From VBDM01 sp035651815 (lineage in GTDB: Bacteria; Pseudomonadota; Gammaproteobacteria; Burkholderiales; SG8-39), in contig DASRFB010000108.1 in NCBI GenBank assembly GCA_035651815.1, forward strand, positions 1 to 40,074: a DNA stretch of 40,074 bases. Direction: 5' to 3'. The translations under genes were made by a program, and so were the position numbers. The notes beneath the pieces are model-generated. The model saw only the letters and a program-made list of their open reading frames with translations. It did not search any database and had not been told where the DNA came from. This document shows, one piece after another, positions 23,030-33,774 of the stretch (position 1 is its first letter; every line of letters starts with the position of its first letter).

Positions 23030-23593
23030 TTACTTGCCCGTGCCCTTGATCGTCACGATCGCGCGGCGATTGGGCGCCAGGCAGTCGATCAGCTTCGCCC
23101 GGTCCTTGATGTCGGGGCAGAACTTCGCCGGGACCGTCTTCCCCATGCCGATCGTCTCGATCGGATCGTTCGCGGCGCCGTGGAGGGCGAGATAGGCGCG
23201 CACGGCCTCGGCGCGTTGCTCCGAGAGCTTCTGGTTGAATTCCTGGGTGCCGAGGCGGTCGGCGTGGCCCTCGATCACGATCGCCTCGACGCGCGCGCAG
23301 CCGGCGAGCTTGGCGACGACGTCGCGGTCGAGCCGCGCCTTCGCCGCGGCGGTGAGGTCGGCCTTGCGGAAGGCGAAGGTCTCGTTGTTGGTCAGCGTCA
23401 CCGTCGCGTCGCAGCGCTTCGCCGGGGTCGCGACCGCGGCGGGCGCCACCTGCTGCACGGGCGCGGCGGTGGTCGGCGCGGGCTCGGATCGGGGCGCGGG
23501 CGCGGGCGCTGGAGCGGGTGCCTGGCTGGCGCAGCCGGCGAGAACCAGAAGACCGGCGGCGATGAACGACTTCAGGGCCTGTTCTGTGGACAT
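23030..23593 (-). CDS. OmpA-family lipoprotein next to gyrA, 187 aa
   Basis: ATG 23593 has GGGAGGA about 7 nt upstream and gives a lipoprotein signal (LLVLAGCAS); the frame extends 42 bp further without support. After an Ala/Pro linker the OmpA domain reads FAFRKADLT, VIEGHADRLGTQEFNQKLSE and PNRRAIVTIKG. Cys residues near the start and end of the domain (RCDATV, FCPDIKDRAKLIDCLAPN) are typical of the betaproteobacterial OmpA encoded next to gyrA and may form disulfides. It anchors the outer membrane to peptidoglycan. It is divergent from gyrA. Confidence 0.93.
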   Translation of the reverse strand: MSTEQALKSFIAAGLLVLAGCASQAPAPAPAPAPRSEPAPTTAAPVQQVAPAAVATPAKRCDATVTLTNNETFAFRKADLTAAAKARLDRDVVAKLAGCARVEAIVIEGHADRLGTQEFNQKLSEQRAEAVRAYLALHGAANDPIETIGMGKTVPAKFCPDIKDRAKLIDCLAPNRRAIVTIKGTGK

Positions 23594-23630
23594 CTTTTTC
23601 CTCCCTGGATCGGCTTGTCGGTGCGCCGGA

Positions 23631-23636
23631 ATCATA
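23631..23636 (-). promoter_or_regulatory. -10-like box TATGAT of the divergent OmpA gene
   Basis: On the minus strand TATGAT lies 37 nt before the ATG at 23593. A start near 23624 gives a normal leader with the GGGAGGA site. The -35 is weak. Confidence 0.45.
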
Positions 23637-23648
23637 CACCAATCGCGC

Positions 23649-23678
23649 TTGGGTCCGGCCCTCGCAAGCTGCTAAAAT
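23649..23678 (+). promoter_or_regulatory. Sigma-70 promoter of gyrA
   Basis: TTGGGT (23649-23654), an 18-nt spacer, and TAAAAT (23673-23678) form a reasonable promoter. A start near 23685 gives a leader of about 45 nt before the gyrA ATG at 23730. Confidence 0.55.
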
Positions 23679-23729
23679 TTATGTTTTTTCGAGCGCCCTT
23701 CTCCGGTCACGCATCTCGGTCCCGATTCG

Positions 23730-26313
<2,584 letters not shown>

Positions 26314-26336
<23 letters not shown>

Positions 26337-27411
26337 GGTATTCAACTTCAGCGCGGGTCCCGCCGCGCTTCCCGAGGAGGTGCTGTCGCAGGCCGCCGCC
26401 GAGATGCTCGACTGGCACGGCTCGGGGATGTCGGTGATGGAGATGAGCCACCGCGGCAAGGAGTTCATCTCGATCGCGGCGCAGGCCGAAGCCGACCTGC
26501 GCGAGCTGCTCGCGGTGCCGAAGAACTACAAGGTGCTGTTCCTCCAGGGCGGCGCGACGCTGCAGTTCGCCGCCGTGCCGATGAACCTTCTCGGCGGGAA
26601 GAAAAAAGCCGACTACATCCACACCGGGGAATGGGCGAAGAAGGCGATCAAGGAGGCGAACAAGTACTGCGAGGTGAACGTCGCCGCGAGCTCCGAGGAC
26701 AAGAATTTCACCTACGCCCCGGAGCAGTCGGCGTGGAAGCTCGACCCCGGCGCCGCTTACGTCCACTACACCTCGAACGAGACCATCGGCGGCGTCGAGT
26801 TCCACTGGATCCCGCAGACGGGAAGCGTTCCGCTCGTCGCCGACGCCTCGTCGCACATCCTGTCGCGCCCGCTCGACGTGTCGAAGTTCGGCCTGATCTA
26901 CGCCGGCGCGCAGAAGAACATCGGGCCCGCGGGGCTCGTCATCGTCATCGTGCGCGAGGACCTTCTGGGCCGCGCCTCCGCCGACACGCCGACCGTGCTC
27001 GACTACAAGGTCCAGGCCGAGGCCGACTCGATGTCGAACACGCCCGCGTCGTACTCCTGGTACATCGCCGGGCTCGTGTTCCAGTGGCTGAAGCGCCAGG
27101 GCGGCCTCGCCGAGATGGAGAGGAAGAACATCGCCAAGGCGAAGCTGCTCTACGATTTCCTCGACTCGAGCTCGTTCTTCAAGAGCCCGGTGCGCAAGCA
27201 GGACCGCTCGCGCATGAACGTGCCGTTCACGCTCGCCGATTCGAAGCTCGACGGCGAGTTCCTGAAGGGCGCCGAGGCGCGCGGCATGTTCCAGCTGAAA
27301 GGGCACCGCTCGGTCGGCGGCATGCGCGCCTCGATCTACAACGCCATGCCGATCGAGGGCGTGCGGCGGCTGGTCGAGTACCTGCGCGAGTTCGAGGCGA
27401 AGCGCGGCTGA
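26314..27411 (+). CDS. serC: Phosphoserine aminotransferase
   Basis: This 365-aa PLP enzyme converts 3-phosphohydroxypyruvate and glutamate to phosphoserine, and also serves pyridoxal phosphate synthesis. FNFSAGPAALPEEVL at the start is the family signature; the PLP Lys is Lys201 in GAQKNIGPAG; and GGMRASIYNAMP lies near the end. ATG 26314 fits the usual family length (about 360); an earlier ATG at 26275 would add 13 residues overlapping gyrA further. It overlaps gyrA by 23 bp, so the two are probably coupled. The next gene encodes the preceding step of serine synthesis. Confidence 0.96.
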
Positions 27412-27424
27412 GCGCGCGCTGGTT

Positions 27425-27430
27425 TATAGT
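27425..27430 (+). promoter_or_regulatory. -10-like box TATAGT, 6 nt before serA
   Basis: TATAGT (one mismatch to TATAAT) lies in the 25-bp gap after serC, with 6 nt to the ATG at 27437. It could drive a leaderless serA mRNA, separate from the gyrA-serC transcript. No -35 is evident. Confidence 0.45.
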
Positions 27431-27436
27431 CTCGGG

Positions 27437-28621
27437 ATGGCCGCGAAAAAGTACGAAATCCTGGTGCTGAACCAGATCTCGCCCGCGGGCCTCAAGCGCC
27501 TCCCCGGCGAGCGGTACAAGTGCGGCAAGGAAGTCGCCAAGCCCGACGCGATCCTGGTGCGCTCGGCCGACATGCACGCGATGGAGATCGGCGACACGGT
27601 GCGCGCGATCGGCCGCGCCGGGGCCGGTACCAACAACATCCCCGTCAAGAAGATGAGCGAGCGCGGCGTGCCGGTGTTCAACGCGCCCGGCGCGAACGCG
27701 AACGCGGTGAAGGAGCTGGTGCTGGCCGGGATGCTCATGGCGGCGCGCAACCTGGTGCCCGCGGTCAACTTCGTGAGCGCGCTCGACTGCGACGATAAGA
27801 CGCTCGCCGAGCGCGTCGAAGCCGAGAAGAAGCAGTTCGCCGGGATGGAGCTGCCGCACCACGTGCTGGGCGTGATCGGCCTGGGCAAGATCGGGAGCCT
27901 CGTCGCCGACGCGGCGATCAAGCTCGGCATGAACGTGCTCGGCTACGATCCGCAGATCACGGTCGAGGCGGCGTGGAGCCTGCCGTCGCAGGTGAAGCGC
28001 GCGAGCTCGATCGAGGAGATCCTCAAGACCTGCCAGTTCGTGACCGTGCACGTGCCGCTGCTGCCGGCGACGAAGCACCTGGTCAACGCCAAGAACCTCG
28101 ACCTGATGCACGCGGGCGCGATCCTGCTCAACTTCTCGCGCGAGGAGATCGTCGACGCCAAGGCGGTCGCGAAGGCGCTCGCGTCGAAGAAGCTGAAGTA
28201 CTACGTCACCGACTTCCCGGCCGAGGCGCTGTGCGGCAATCCCGCGGTGATCGCGCTGCCGCACCTCGGCGCCTCGACGCGCGAGGCCGAGGACAACAGC
28301 GCCGTGATGGTCGTCGACGAGGTGCGCGAGTACCTCGAGAACGGCAACATCCAGAACGCGGTGAACTTCCCCGACGTCGTCATGGGGCGCGAGTCGCCGT
28401 ACCGCGTCGCGATCGCCAACGCCAACGTCCCGAACATGGTCGGACAGATCTCGAGCGCGATGGCGAAGGAGCAGCTCAACATCCACAACATGATGAACCG
28501 GTCCAGGGGGGATATGGCCTACACGCTGGTCGACGTCGACAGCCCGGTCAAGGGCTCGCTGATCGAGCAGCTGTGCCGCATCAAGGGCGTCCTCGCGGTC
28601 CGTTACCTGCCCGCGGTGTGA
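27437..28621 (+). CDS. serA: D-3-phosphoglycerate dehydrogenase
   Basis: This 394-aa NAD-dependent enzyme catalyses the first step of serine synthesis. The Rossmann motif is GVIGLGKIGSLVAD, and GRAGAGTNNIPV, FNAPGANANAVKEL and the catalytic His in LPHLGASTREAE are clear. Substrate Arg is in NFSREEIVD, where most relatives have SRGG or ARGG. A C-terminal ACT domain (IHNMMNRSRGDMAYTLVDVD) follows, so feedback by serine is possible. This is the compact PGDH type of about 390 aa. It stops 2 nt before pheA. Confidence 0.93.
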   Translation: MAAKKYEILVLNQISPAGLKRLPGERYKCGKEVAKPDAILVRSADMHAMEIGDTVRAIGRAGAGTNNIPVKKMSERGVPVFNAPGANANAVKELVLAGMLMAARNLVPAVNFVSALDCDDKTLAERVEAEKKQFAGMELPHHVLGVIGLGKIGSLVADAAIKLGMNVLGYDPQITVEAAWSLPSQVKRASSIEEILKTCQFVTVHVPLLPATKHLVNAKNLDLMHAGAILLNFSREEIVDAKAVAKALASKKLKYYVTDFPAEALCGNPAVIALPHLGASTREAEDNSAVMVVDEVREYLENGNIQNAVNFPDVVMGRESPYRVAIANANVPNMVGQISSAMAKEQLNIHNMMNRSRGDMAYTLVDVDSPVKGSLIEQLCRIKGVLAVRYLPAV

Positions 28622-28623
28622 CG

Positions 28624-29691
28624 ATGCCGGACGACATCGCCAAGCGCCGCGCCGCGATCGACGCGCTCGACGACAAGCTGCTCGAGCTGTTGAACGAGCG
28701 CGCGGCGCACGCGCAGGCGATCGGCCGGCTGAAGGGCAACGGCAAGGCCTACCGTCCCGAGCGCGAGGCCGAGGTGCAGCGGCGGGCGCGCGCGGCGAAC
28801 CGCGGCCCGCTCCCGCCCGAGGCGGTCGGGCACCTGTTCGGCGAGATCATGTCGGCGTGCCGCGCGCTCGAGCACCCGGTCTGCGTGTCGTACCTCGGGC
28901 CGCAGGGCACGTTCAGCGAGATGGCGGTGGTGAAGCAGTTCGGCGCGAGCGTCGAGGGGCTGCCGTGCGCGTCGATCGACGAGGTGGTGCGCGCGGCGGA
29001 GACGGGGACGGCGCAGTACGCGCTGGTGCCGGTCGAGAACTCGACCGAAGGCGCGATCGGGCGCACGCTCGACCTGCTGCTCGCGACGCCGCTCAAGATC
29101 TGCGCCGAGGTGGTGCTGCGCGTGCAGCAGAACCTGCTCGCGAAGGGCGCCTCGTACGCGAAGGCGAAGCGGGTGTACTCGCACGCGCAGTCGCTCGCCC
29201 AGTGCCACGGCTGGCTGTCGCAGCACCTGCCGGGCGCCGAGCGCATCTCGGTATCGAGCAACGCCGAGGCCGCGCGGCTCGCCGCGAAGGAGGCGGGCGC
29301 GGTCGCGATCGGCCCCGAGATCGCGGCCGAGCGCTACGGCCTCAAGGTGCTCGCGCGCTCGATCGAGGACGATGCCAAGAACCGCACGCGCTTCCTCGTG
29401 CTCGGCGCCGAGGACGCGGGACGCTCGGGCGCGGACCGCACCTCGCTCGTCATGACCGCGCACAACAAGCCCGGCGCCGTGCACGACCTGATCGCGCCGT
29501 TCGCCGCCCACGGCGTCTCGATGACGCGCCTGGAGTCGCGTCCCGCGCGCACCGGGCAGTGGGAGTACTACTTCTACGTCGACATCGAAGGCCATCAGAG
29601 CGACGAGCGCGTCGCCAAGGCGCTCGCCGAGCTGCGCGCCAGGGCGCCCTTCGTCAAGATCTTCGGCAGCTACCCAGCTGCCGTCTTCTGA
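28624..29691 (+). CDS. pheA: Bifunctional chorismate mutase/prephenate dehydratase (P-protein)
   Basis: The AroQ chorismate mutase domain (about 1-85; RRAAIDALDDKLLELLNERA, ending GEIMSACRALE) is followed by prephenate dehydratase (about 90-270; YLGPQGTFSEMA, PVENSTEGAIG, NRTRFLVLG) and an ACT domain (about 275-350) with the phenylalanine-binding LESRPAR. It converts chorismate to phenylpyruvate and is inhibited by phenylalanine in the family. The length of 355 aa is standard. It is tightly packed behind serA (2 nt) and 12 nt before hisC. Confidence 0.97.
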   Translation: MPDDIAKRRAAIDALDDKLLELLNERAAHAQAIGRLKGNGKAYRPEREAEVQRRARAANRGPLPPEAVGHLFGEIMSACRALEHPVCVSYLGPQGTFSEMAVVKQFGASVEGLPCASIDEVVRAAETGTAQYALVPVENSTEGAIGRTLDLLLATPLKICAEVVLRVQQNLLAKGASYAKAKRVYSHAQSLAQCHGWLSQHLPGAERISVSSNAEAARLAAKEAGAVAIGPEIAAERYGLKVLARSIEDDAKNRTRFLVLGAEDAGRSGADRTSLVMTAHNKPGAVHDLIAPFAAHGVSMTRLESRPARTGQWEYYFYVDIEGHQSDERVAKALAELRARAPFVKIFGSYPAAVF

Positions 29692-29703
29692 AGCACCGCC
29701 GCC

Positions 29704-30825
29704 ATGGATCTGTGCGAGCAGTGTCCTTCGTACATCCGCGCGATCGCGCCGTACCAGCCGGGCAAGCCGATCTCGGAGCTCGCGCGCGAGATGGGGCTCG
29801 ACGAGAAGAAGATCATCAAGCTCGCGTCGAACGAGAACCCGCTCGGCGTGTCGCCCAAGGCGAAAAAGGCGATCGAGCGCGAGCTCGCCGACTTGTCGCG
29901 CTACCCCGACGGCAACGCCTTCGAGCTGAAGGCCGCGCTCGCGAGGCGCTACGGCGTGAGCGAGGAGCAGCTCGTCGTCGGCAACGGCTCGAACGACCTG
30001 CTCGAGCTGGTCGCCTCGGCGTTCCTCGCGCCGGGCCGCGCGGCGGTCTATTCGCAGCATGCTTTCGCGGTGTATCCGCTCGCGACGATCGCGCGCGGCG
30101 CGACCGGCATCGTCGTGCCCGCGAAGACCTTCGGCCACGATCTGCCGGCGATGCGCAAGGCGATCACCCCCGAGACGCGCGTGGTGTTCGTCGCCAACCC
30201 GAACAACCCCACGGGCACCTTCGTCCCGGGACGCGAGCTCGAGGCCTTCGTCGCGTCGGTGCCGCAGGACGTGGCGGTCGTGATCGACGAGGCCTACACC
30301 GAGTACCTGCCGCCCGAGAAGCGCTACGACAGCTTCTCGTGGCTCGCGAGATATCCGCACCTGATCGTGACGCGCACCTTCTCCAAGGTCTACGGGCTCG
30401 CGGGCCTGCGCGTCGGCTTCGGCGTCATGAGCCCGAAGATCGCCGACCTGCTCAACCGCGTGCGCCAGCCGTTCAACGTCAACAGCCTCGCGCTCGCAGC
30501 GGCGACCGCGGCGCTCGGTGACGACGATTTCGTGACGAAGAGCGCGGCGATGAACCGCGAGGGTCTCGAGCGCATCGGCGCCGAGCTGAAACGCCTCGGC
30601 ATCGCGTTCATCCCTTCGTCGGCGAACTTCCTCACCTTCCGCATCGCGCCGGTCGACCACAGGCCGCAGGCCGCCGCGGTCTACGAGAAGCTCCTGCGCC
30701 TCGGGGTGATCGTGCGGCCGCTGGCGGGCTACGAGATGCCCGACCACCTGCGCGTGACGATCGGGACGCCGCAGGAGAACGAGCGCTTCCTCGACGCGCT
30801 GAAGAAGGCAATGAGCCTCAAATGA
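29704..30825 (+). CDS. hisC: Histidinol-phosphate/aromatic aminotransferase
   Basis: This 373-aa PLP aminotransferase has ASNENPLGVSP near the start, NPNNPTGTF, and the PLP Lys228 in FSKVYGLAGLRVGF. In this conserved context (pheA-hisC-tyrA-aroA) it is usually HisC2 and may also transaminate prephenate or phenylpyruvate, a link inferred from position. Cys residues near the start (CEQCPSYIRAI) are seen in this subgroup. The stop overlaps the tyrA start by 4 bp (ATGA). Confidence 0.92.
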   Translation: MDLCEQCPSYIRAIAPYQPGKPISELAREMGLDEKKIIKLASNENPLGVSPKAKKAIERELADLSRYPDGNAFELKAALARRYGVSEEQLVVGNGSNDLLELVASAFLAPGRAAVYSQHAFAVYPLATIARGATGIVVPAKTFGHDLPAMRKAITPETRVVFVANPNNPTGTFVPGRELEAFVASVPQDVAVVIDEAYTEYLPPEKRYDSFSWLARYPHLIVTRTFSKVYGLAGLRVGFGVMSPKIADLLNRVRQPFNVNSLALAAATAALGDDDFVTKSAAMNREGLERIGAELKRLGIAFIPSSANFLTFRIAPVDHRPQAAAVYEKLLRLGVIVRPLAGYEMPDHLRVTIGTPQENERFLDALKKAMSLK

Positions 30826-31715
30826 AGATCGGCAAGCTGGTCGTCGTCGGGGTGGGCCTGATCGGCGGTTCGTTCGCCCTGGCGCTGAAGGCGGCGAAGG
30901 CGGTCGGCACGGTCGTCGGCGTCGGACGCAGCGAGGCGAACCTGCGCCGGGCGCGCGAGCTCGGCGTGATCGACGCGGCCGGCGCCCTCGACGGGCCGAC
31001 GCTCGCCGACGCCGACCTCGTCATGGTCGCGACGCCGGTCGGAGAAATGAGCGCCGTGTTCCGCGCGCTCGCGCCGCATCTCGGCCCCTCGACGACGATC
31101 ACGGACGGCGGCAGCACGAAGCAGGACGTGATCGCCGCCGCGCGCCGCGAGCTCGGCGCCGCGATGCCGCGCTTCGTCCCCGGGCACCCGGTCGCGGGAA
31201 CCGAGAAGAGCGGCGCCGAGGCGGCCTTCGCCGATCTCTACCGCGGCCGCAAAGTGGTGCTCACGCCGCTCGCCGAGACGGATCCGGGCGCCCTCGAGCG
31301 GGTGCGCGCCGCGTGGGAGCGCTGCGGCGCCGTCGTCGTCGATCTCGACCCGGCCGAGCACGACGCGATCCTCGCCTCGGTCAGCCATCTTCCGCACGTG
31401 CTCGCCTACGCCCTGGTGCACCAGGTCGCCCGGCACCCGCGCCCGGAGCGGCTGTTCGCCTTCGCGGCCGGGGGCTTCCGCGATTTCACGCGCATCGCGT
31501 CGAGCCATCCGCGCATGTGGACCGACATCTGCCTCGCGAACCGCGAGGCGCTGCTCGCGGAGCTCGACCGCTACGGCGGCGAGCTCGCGCGCATCCGCGG
31601 CCTGCTCGAGCGCGGGGACGCGAAGATGCTCGAGGCGCTGTTCGCGCACGCGCGCTCCGCGCGCGACCGGTGGCTCGACTCCGGGCAGGAGCAGCCGCGC
31701 GACCCGAAGTCCTGA
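30822..31715 (+). CDS. tyrA: Prephenate dehydrogenase
   Basis: This 297-aa enzyme makes hydroxyphenylpyruvate (or arogenate-derived tyrosine). The NAD(P) motif is VGVGLIGGSFALAL (8-21). FVPGHPVAGTEKSGAEAA carries the catalytic His, and HDAILASVSHLPH is the second signature. No chorismate mutase is fused. The start overlaps hisC (ATGA). The aroA gene begins 5 bp after its stop. Confidence 0.95.
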   Translation: MKIGKLVVVGVGLIGGSFALALKAAKAVGTVVGVGRSEANLRRARELGVIDAAGALDGPTLADADLVMVATPVGEMSAVFRALAPHLGPSTTITDGGSTKQDVIAAARRELGAAMPRFVPGHPVAGTEKSGAEAAFADLYRGRKVVLTPLAETDPGALERVRAAWERCGAVVVDLDPAEHDAILASVSHLPHVLAYALVHQVARHPRPERLFAFAAGGFRDFTRIASSHPRMWTDICLANREALLAELDRYGGELARIRGLLERGDAKMLEALFAHARSARDRWLDSGQEQPRDPKS

Positions 31716-31720
31716 GGCGC

Positions 31721-32998
31721 ATGGACCATCTCGACCTCGCTCCCGTCCGCCGTGCGACGGGCAGCGTGCGTCTTCCGGGCTCGAAGAGCATCTCCAATCG
31801 CGTGCTGCTGCTCGCCGGTCTCGCGCGCGGCCGCACCGAAGTCCGGGGCCTGCTCGACGCCGACGACACGCGCGTGATGCGCGACGCGCTCGCGCGCCTC
31901 GGCGTCGCCGTGGTCGAGAAGGACGCCGCGCTCGAGATCGCCGGCGCGGCCGGGCCGTTCCCGGCGAAGCGCGCCGAGCTGCACCTCGGCAACGCGGGCA
32001 CCGCGTTTCGCCCGCTCACCGCCGTGCTTGCGCTGTGCGGCGGCGAGTACCGGCTCGACGGCGTCGCGCGCATGCGCGAGCGCCCGATCCGCGACCTGGT
32101 CGACGCGCTGAACGCGATCGGGACGCGCATCGACTACGCCGGCGCGAAGGGGTATCCGCCGCTCGCGGTTCACCCCGGAAAAATGTCGCTCGACGCGCCC
32201 GTGAAAGTGCGGGGCGACGTCTCGTCGCAGTTCCTGAGCGCGCTGCTGATGGCGCTTCCGATCGCGGGGCGGCCATCGGCGATCGAGGTCGCGGGCGAGC
32301 TGGTCTCCAAGCCCTACGTCGAGATCACGCTCAACGTGATGCGCCGCTTCGGGATCGAGGTGCGGCGCACCGGCTGGAGCCGGTTCGACGTCCCCGCGGG
32401 CGTCTACGCGAGCCCGGGCCGGGTGCTGGTCGAGGGCGACGCTTCGTCGGCGTCGTACTTCCTCGCCGCGGGCGCGATCGCGGGCGGGCCGGTGCGGGTC
32501 GAGGGCGTCGGCCGCGGGAGCATCCAGGGCGACGTGCGCTTCACCGAGGTGCTCGAGCGCATGGGCGCGCGGGTGACGATGGGCGAGGACTGGATCGAGG
32601 CGGCCTCCTCGGGAGGCGGCCTGCGCGGCGTCGACCTGGACCTGAACCACATCCCCGACGCGGCGATGACGGCCGCCGTGGTGGCGCTCTTCGCCGATGG
32701 CCCGACAACCATCCGCAACATCGCCAATTGGCGGGTCAAGGAAACCGACCGCCTCGCCGCGATGTCGACCGAGCTGCGCAAGCTCGGGGCCCGCGTCGAG
32801 GCCGGCCCCGATTCCATCCGTATCGAGCCGGGCCCGCTGACCCCGAACGCCGCCATCGACACCTACGACGATCACCGCATGGCGATGAGCTTCTCGCTGG
32901 TCGCGCTGGGCGGCGTGCCGGTGCGCATCATGGACCCGGGCTGCGTGCGCAAGACCTTCCCGGATTACTTCGCGATGCTCGCGGGGATCGTCTCCGCG
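31721..32998 (+). CDS. aroA: 3-phosphoshikimate 1-carboxyvinyltransferase (EPSP synthase)
   Basis: The 426-aa enzyme joins phosphoshikimate and phosphoenolpyruvate, the sixth shikimate step. LPGSKSISNRVLLLAGLA at the start, LGNAGTAFRPLTA (the PEP/glyphosate loop with normal Gly and Pro, so class I), DVSSQFLSALL and the closing YDDHRMAMSF are all present. The reading frame continues to the TGA at 32999-33001. The end overlaps the cmk start (GTGA). Context is the aromatic branch operon. Confidence 0.97.
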
Positions 32999-33678
32999 TG
33001 AGCGCCGCCGCGCCGATGCGGGTCCCGGTGATCGCCATCGACGGCCCGTCGGCCTCGGGCAAGGGCACGGTGGCCGAGAGGGTGGCCCGGGACCTGGGAT
33101 ATCGATACCTCGACAGCGGCTCGCTCTACCGCCTGGTCGCGCTGGCCGCGCTGCGCGCGGGCTTGCCCCCGGAGCAGGCGGCCCCGGTCGCCGAAAAGCT
33201 CGATGCGCGTTTCGAGGGCGGCGACCTCTGGCTCGCGGGGGAGCGGGTGACCGACGCGATCCGCACCGAGGAGGTCTCCGCGGCTTCCTCGCGCGTCGCG
33301 GCCGTCCCGGCCGTGCGCAGCGCCCTGCTGGAGCGCCAGCGCCGGTTCCGGCAGCCCCCGGGACTGGTCGCCGAGGGCCGCGACATGGGGTCGATCGTCT
33401 TTCCCGACGCGAGCCTCAAAGTATTCCTCACGGCGAGCGCCGAATCGCGCGCCGAGCGGCGCTATAAACAGTTGAAAGACAAAGGAATCGCTGCTACACT
33501 TGCCGGCCTTCTGCAGGATTTGCGCGAGCGCGATGCGCGCGATGCGTCGCGCAGCGTGGCGCCCCTCAAGCAAGGGCCGGACGCGCGGCTGCTCGACACG
33601 ACGGACATGAGCGCCGCGCAGGCCGCCGCCCGGATCGTCGAGTGGTATCGCGGGATGTCCGGCGGAAGGAGCGGGTGA
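32998..33678 (+). CDS. cmk: Cytidylate kinase
   Basis: This 226-aa kinase phosphorylates CMP and dCMP. The P-loop IDGPSASGKGTVAERVA lies at about residues 12-28; LDSGSLYR, AEGRDMGSIVFPDA and ESRAERRYKQL follow. The start GTG 32998 overlaps the aroA stop; ATG 33016 (220 aa) is the alternative, and neither has a Shine-Dalgarno. The cmk-rpsA order is conserved in Proteobacteria. A strong promoter for rpsA lies inside this gene, at the unusually A-rich KQLKDKGI codons. Confidence 0.95.
   Translation: MSAAAPMRVPVIAIDGPSASGKGTVAERVARDLGYRYLDSGSLYRLVALAALRAGLPPEQAAPVAEKLDARFEGGDLWLAGERVTDAIRTEEVSAASSRVAAVPAVRSALLERQRRFRQPPGLVAEGRDMGSIVFPDASLKVFLTASAESRAERRYKQLKDKGIAATLAGLLQDLRERDARDASRSVAPLKQGPDARLLDTTDMSAAQAAARIVEWYRGMSGGRSG
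33472..33500 (+). promoter_or_regulatory. Internal promoter in cmk, reading into rpsA
   Basis: TTGAAA (33472-33477), a 17-nt spacer and TACACT (33495-33500) preceded by TGC (extended -10) form the best sigma-70 promoter in the window. A start near 33507 would give rpsA its own transcript, as known for E. coli, where rpsA promoters also lie within cmk. Confidence 0.65.
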
Positions 33679-33736
33679 GAAACCTCTTGAGCGACGAAGC
33701 GCGGCCCCGGGCCGTCTTTGTCATTGATCAACCAGC

Positions 33737-33754
33737 CCCGCCGGCGACGGCGGG
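33737..33754 (+). promoter_or_regulatory. Leader hairpin before rpsA
   Basis: CCCGCC-GGCGAC-GGCGGG forms a 6-bp stem 20 nt before the rpsA ATG. The following AAGTGTAGGTAAC is the only possible ribosome site, and a weak one. rpsA leaders in Proteobacteria are structured and autoregulated by S1 itself, so this may be the control element. Confidence 0.4.
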
Positions 33755-33774
33755 CAAGTGTAGGTAACTCTTTT

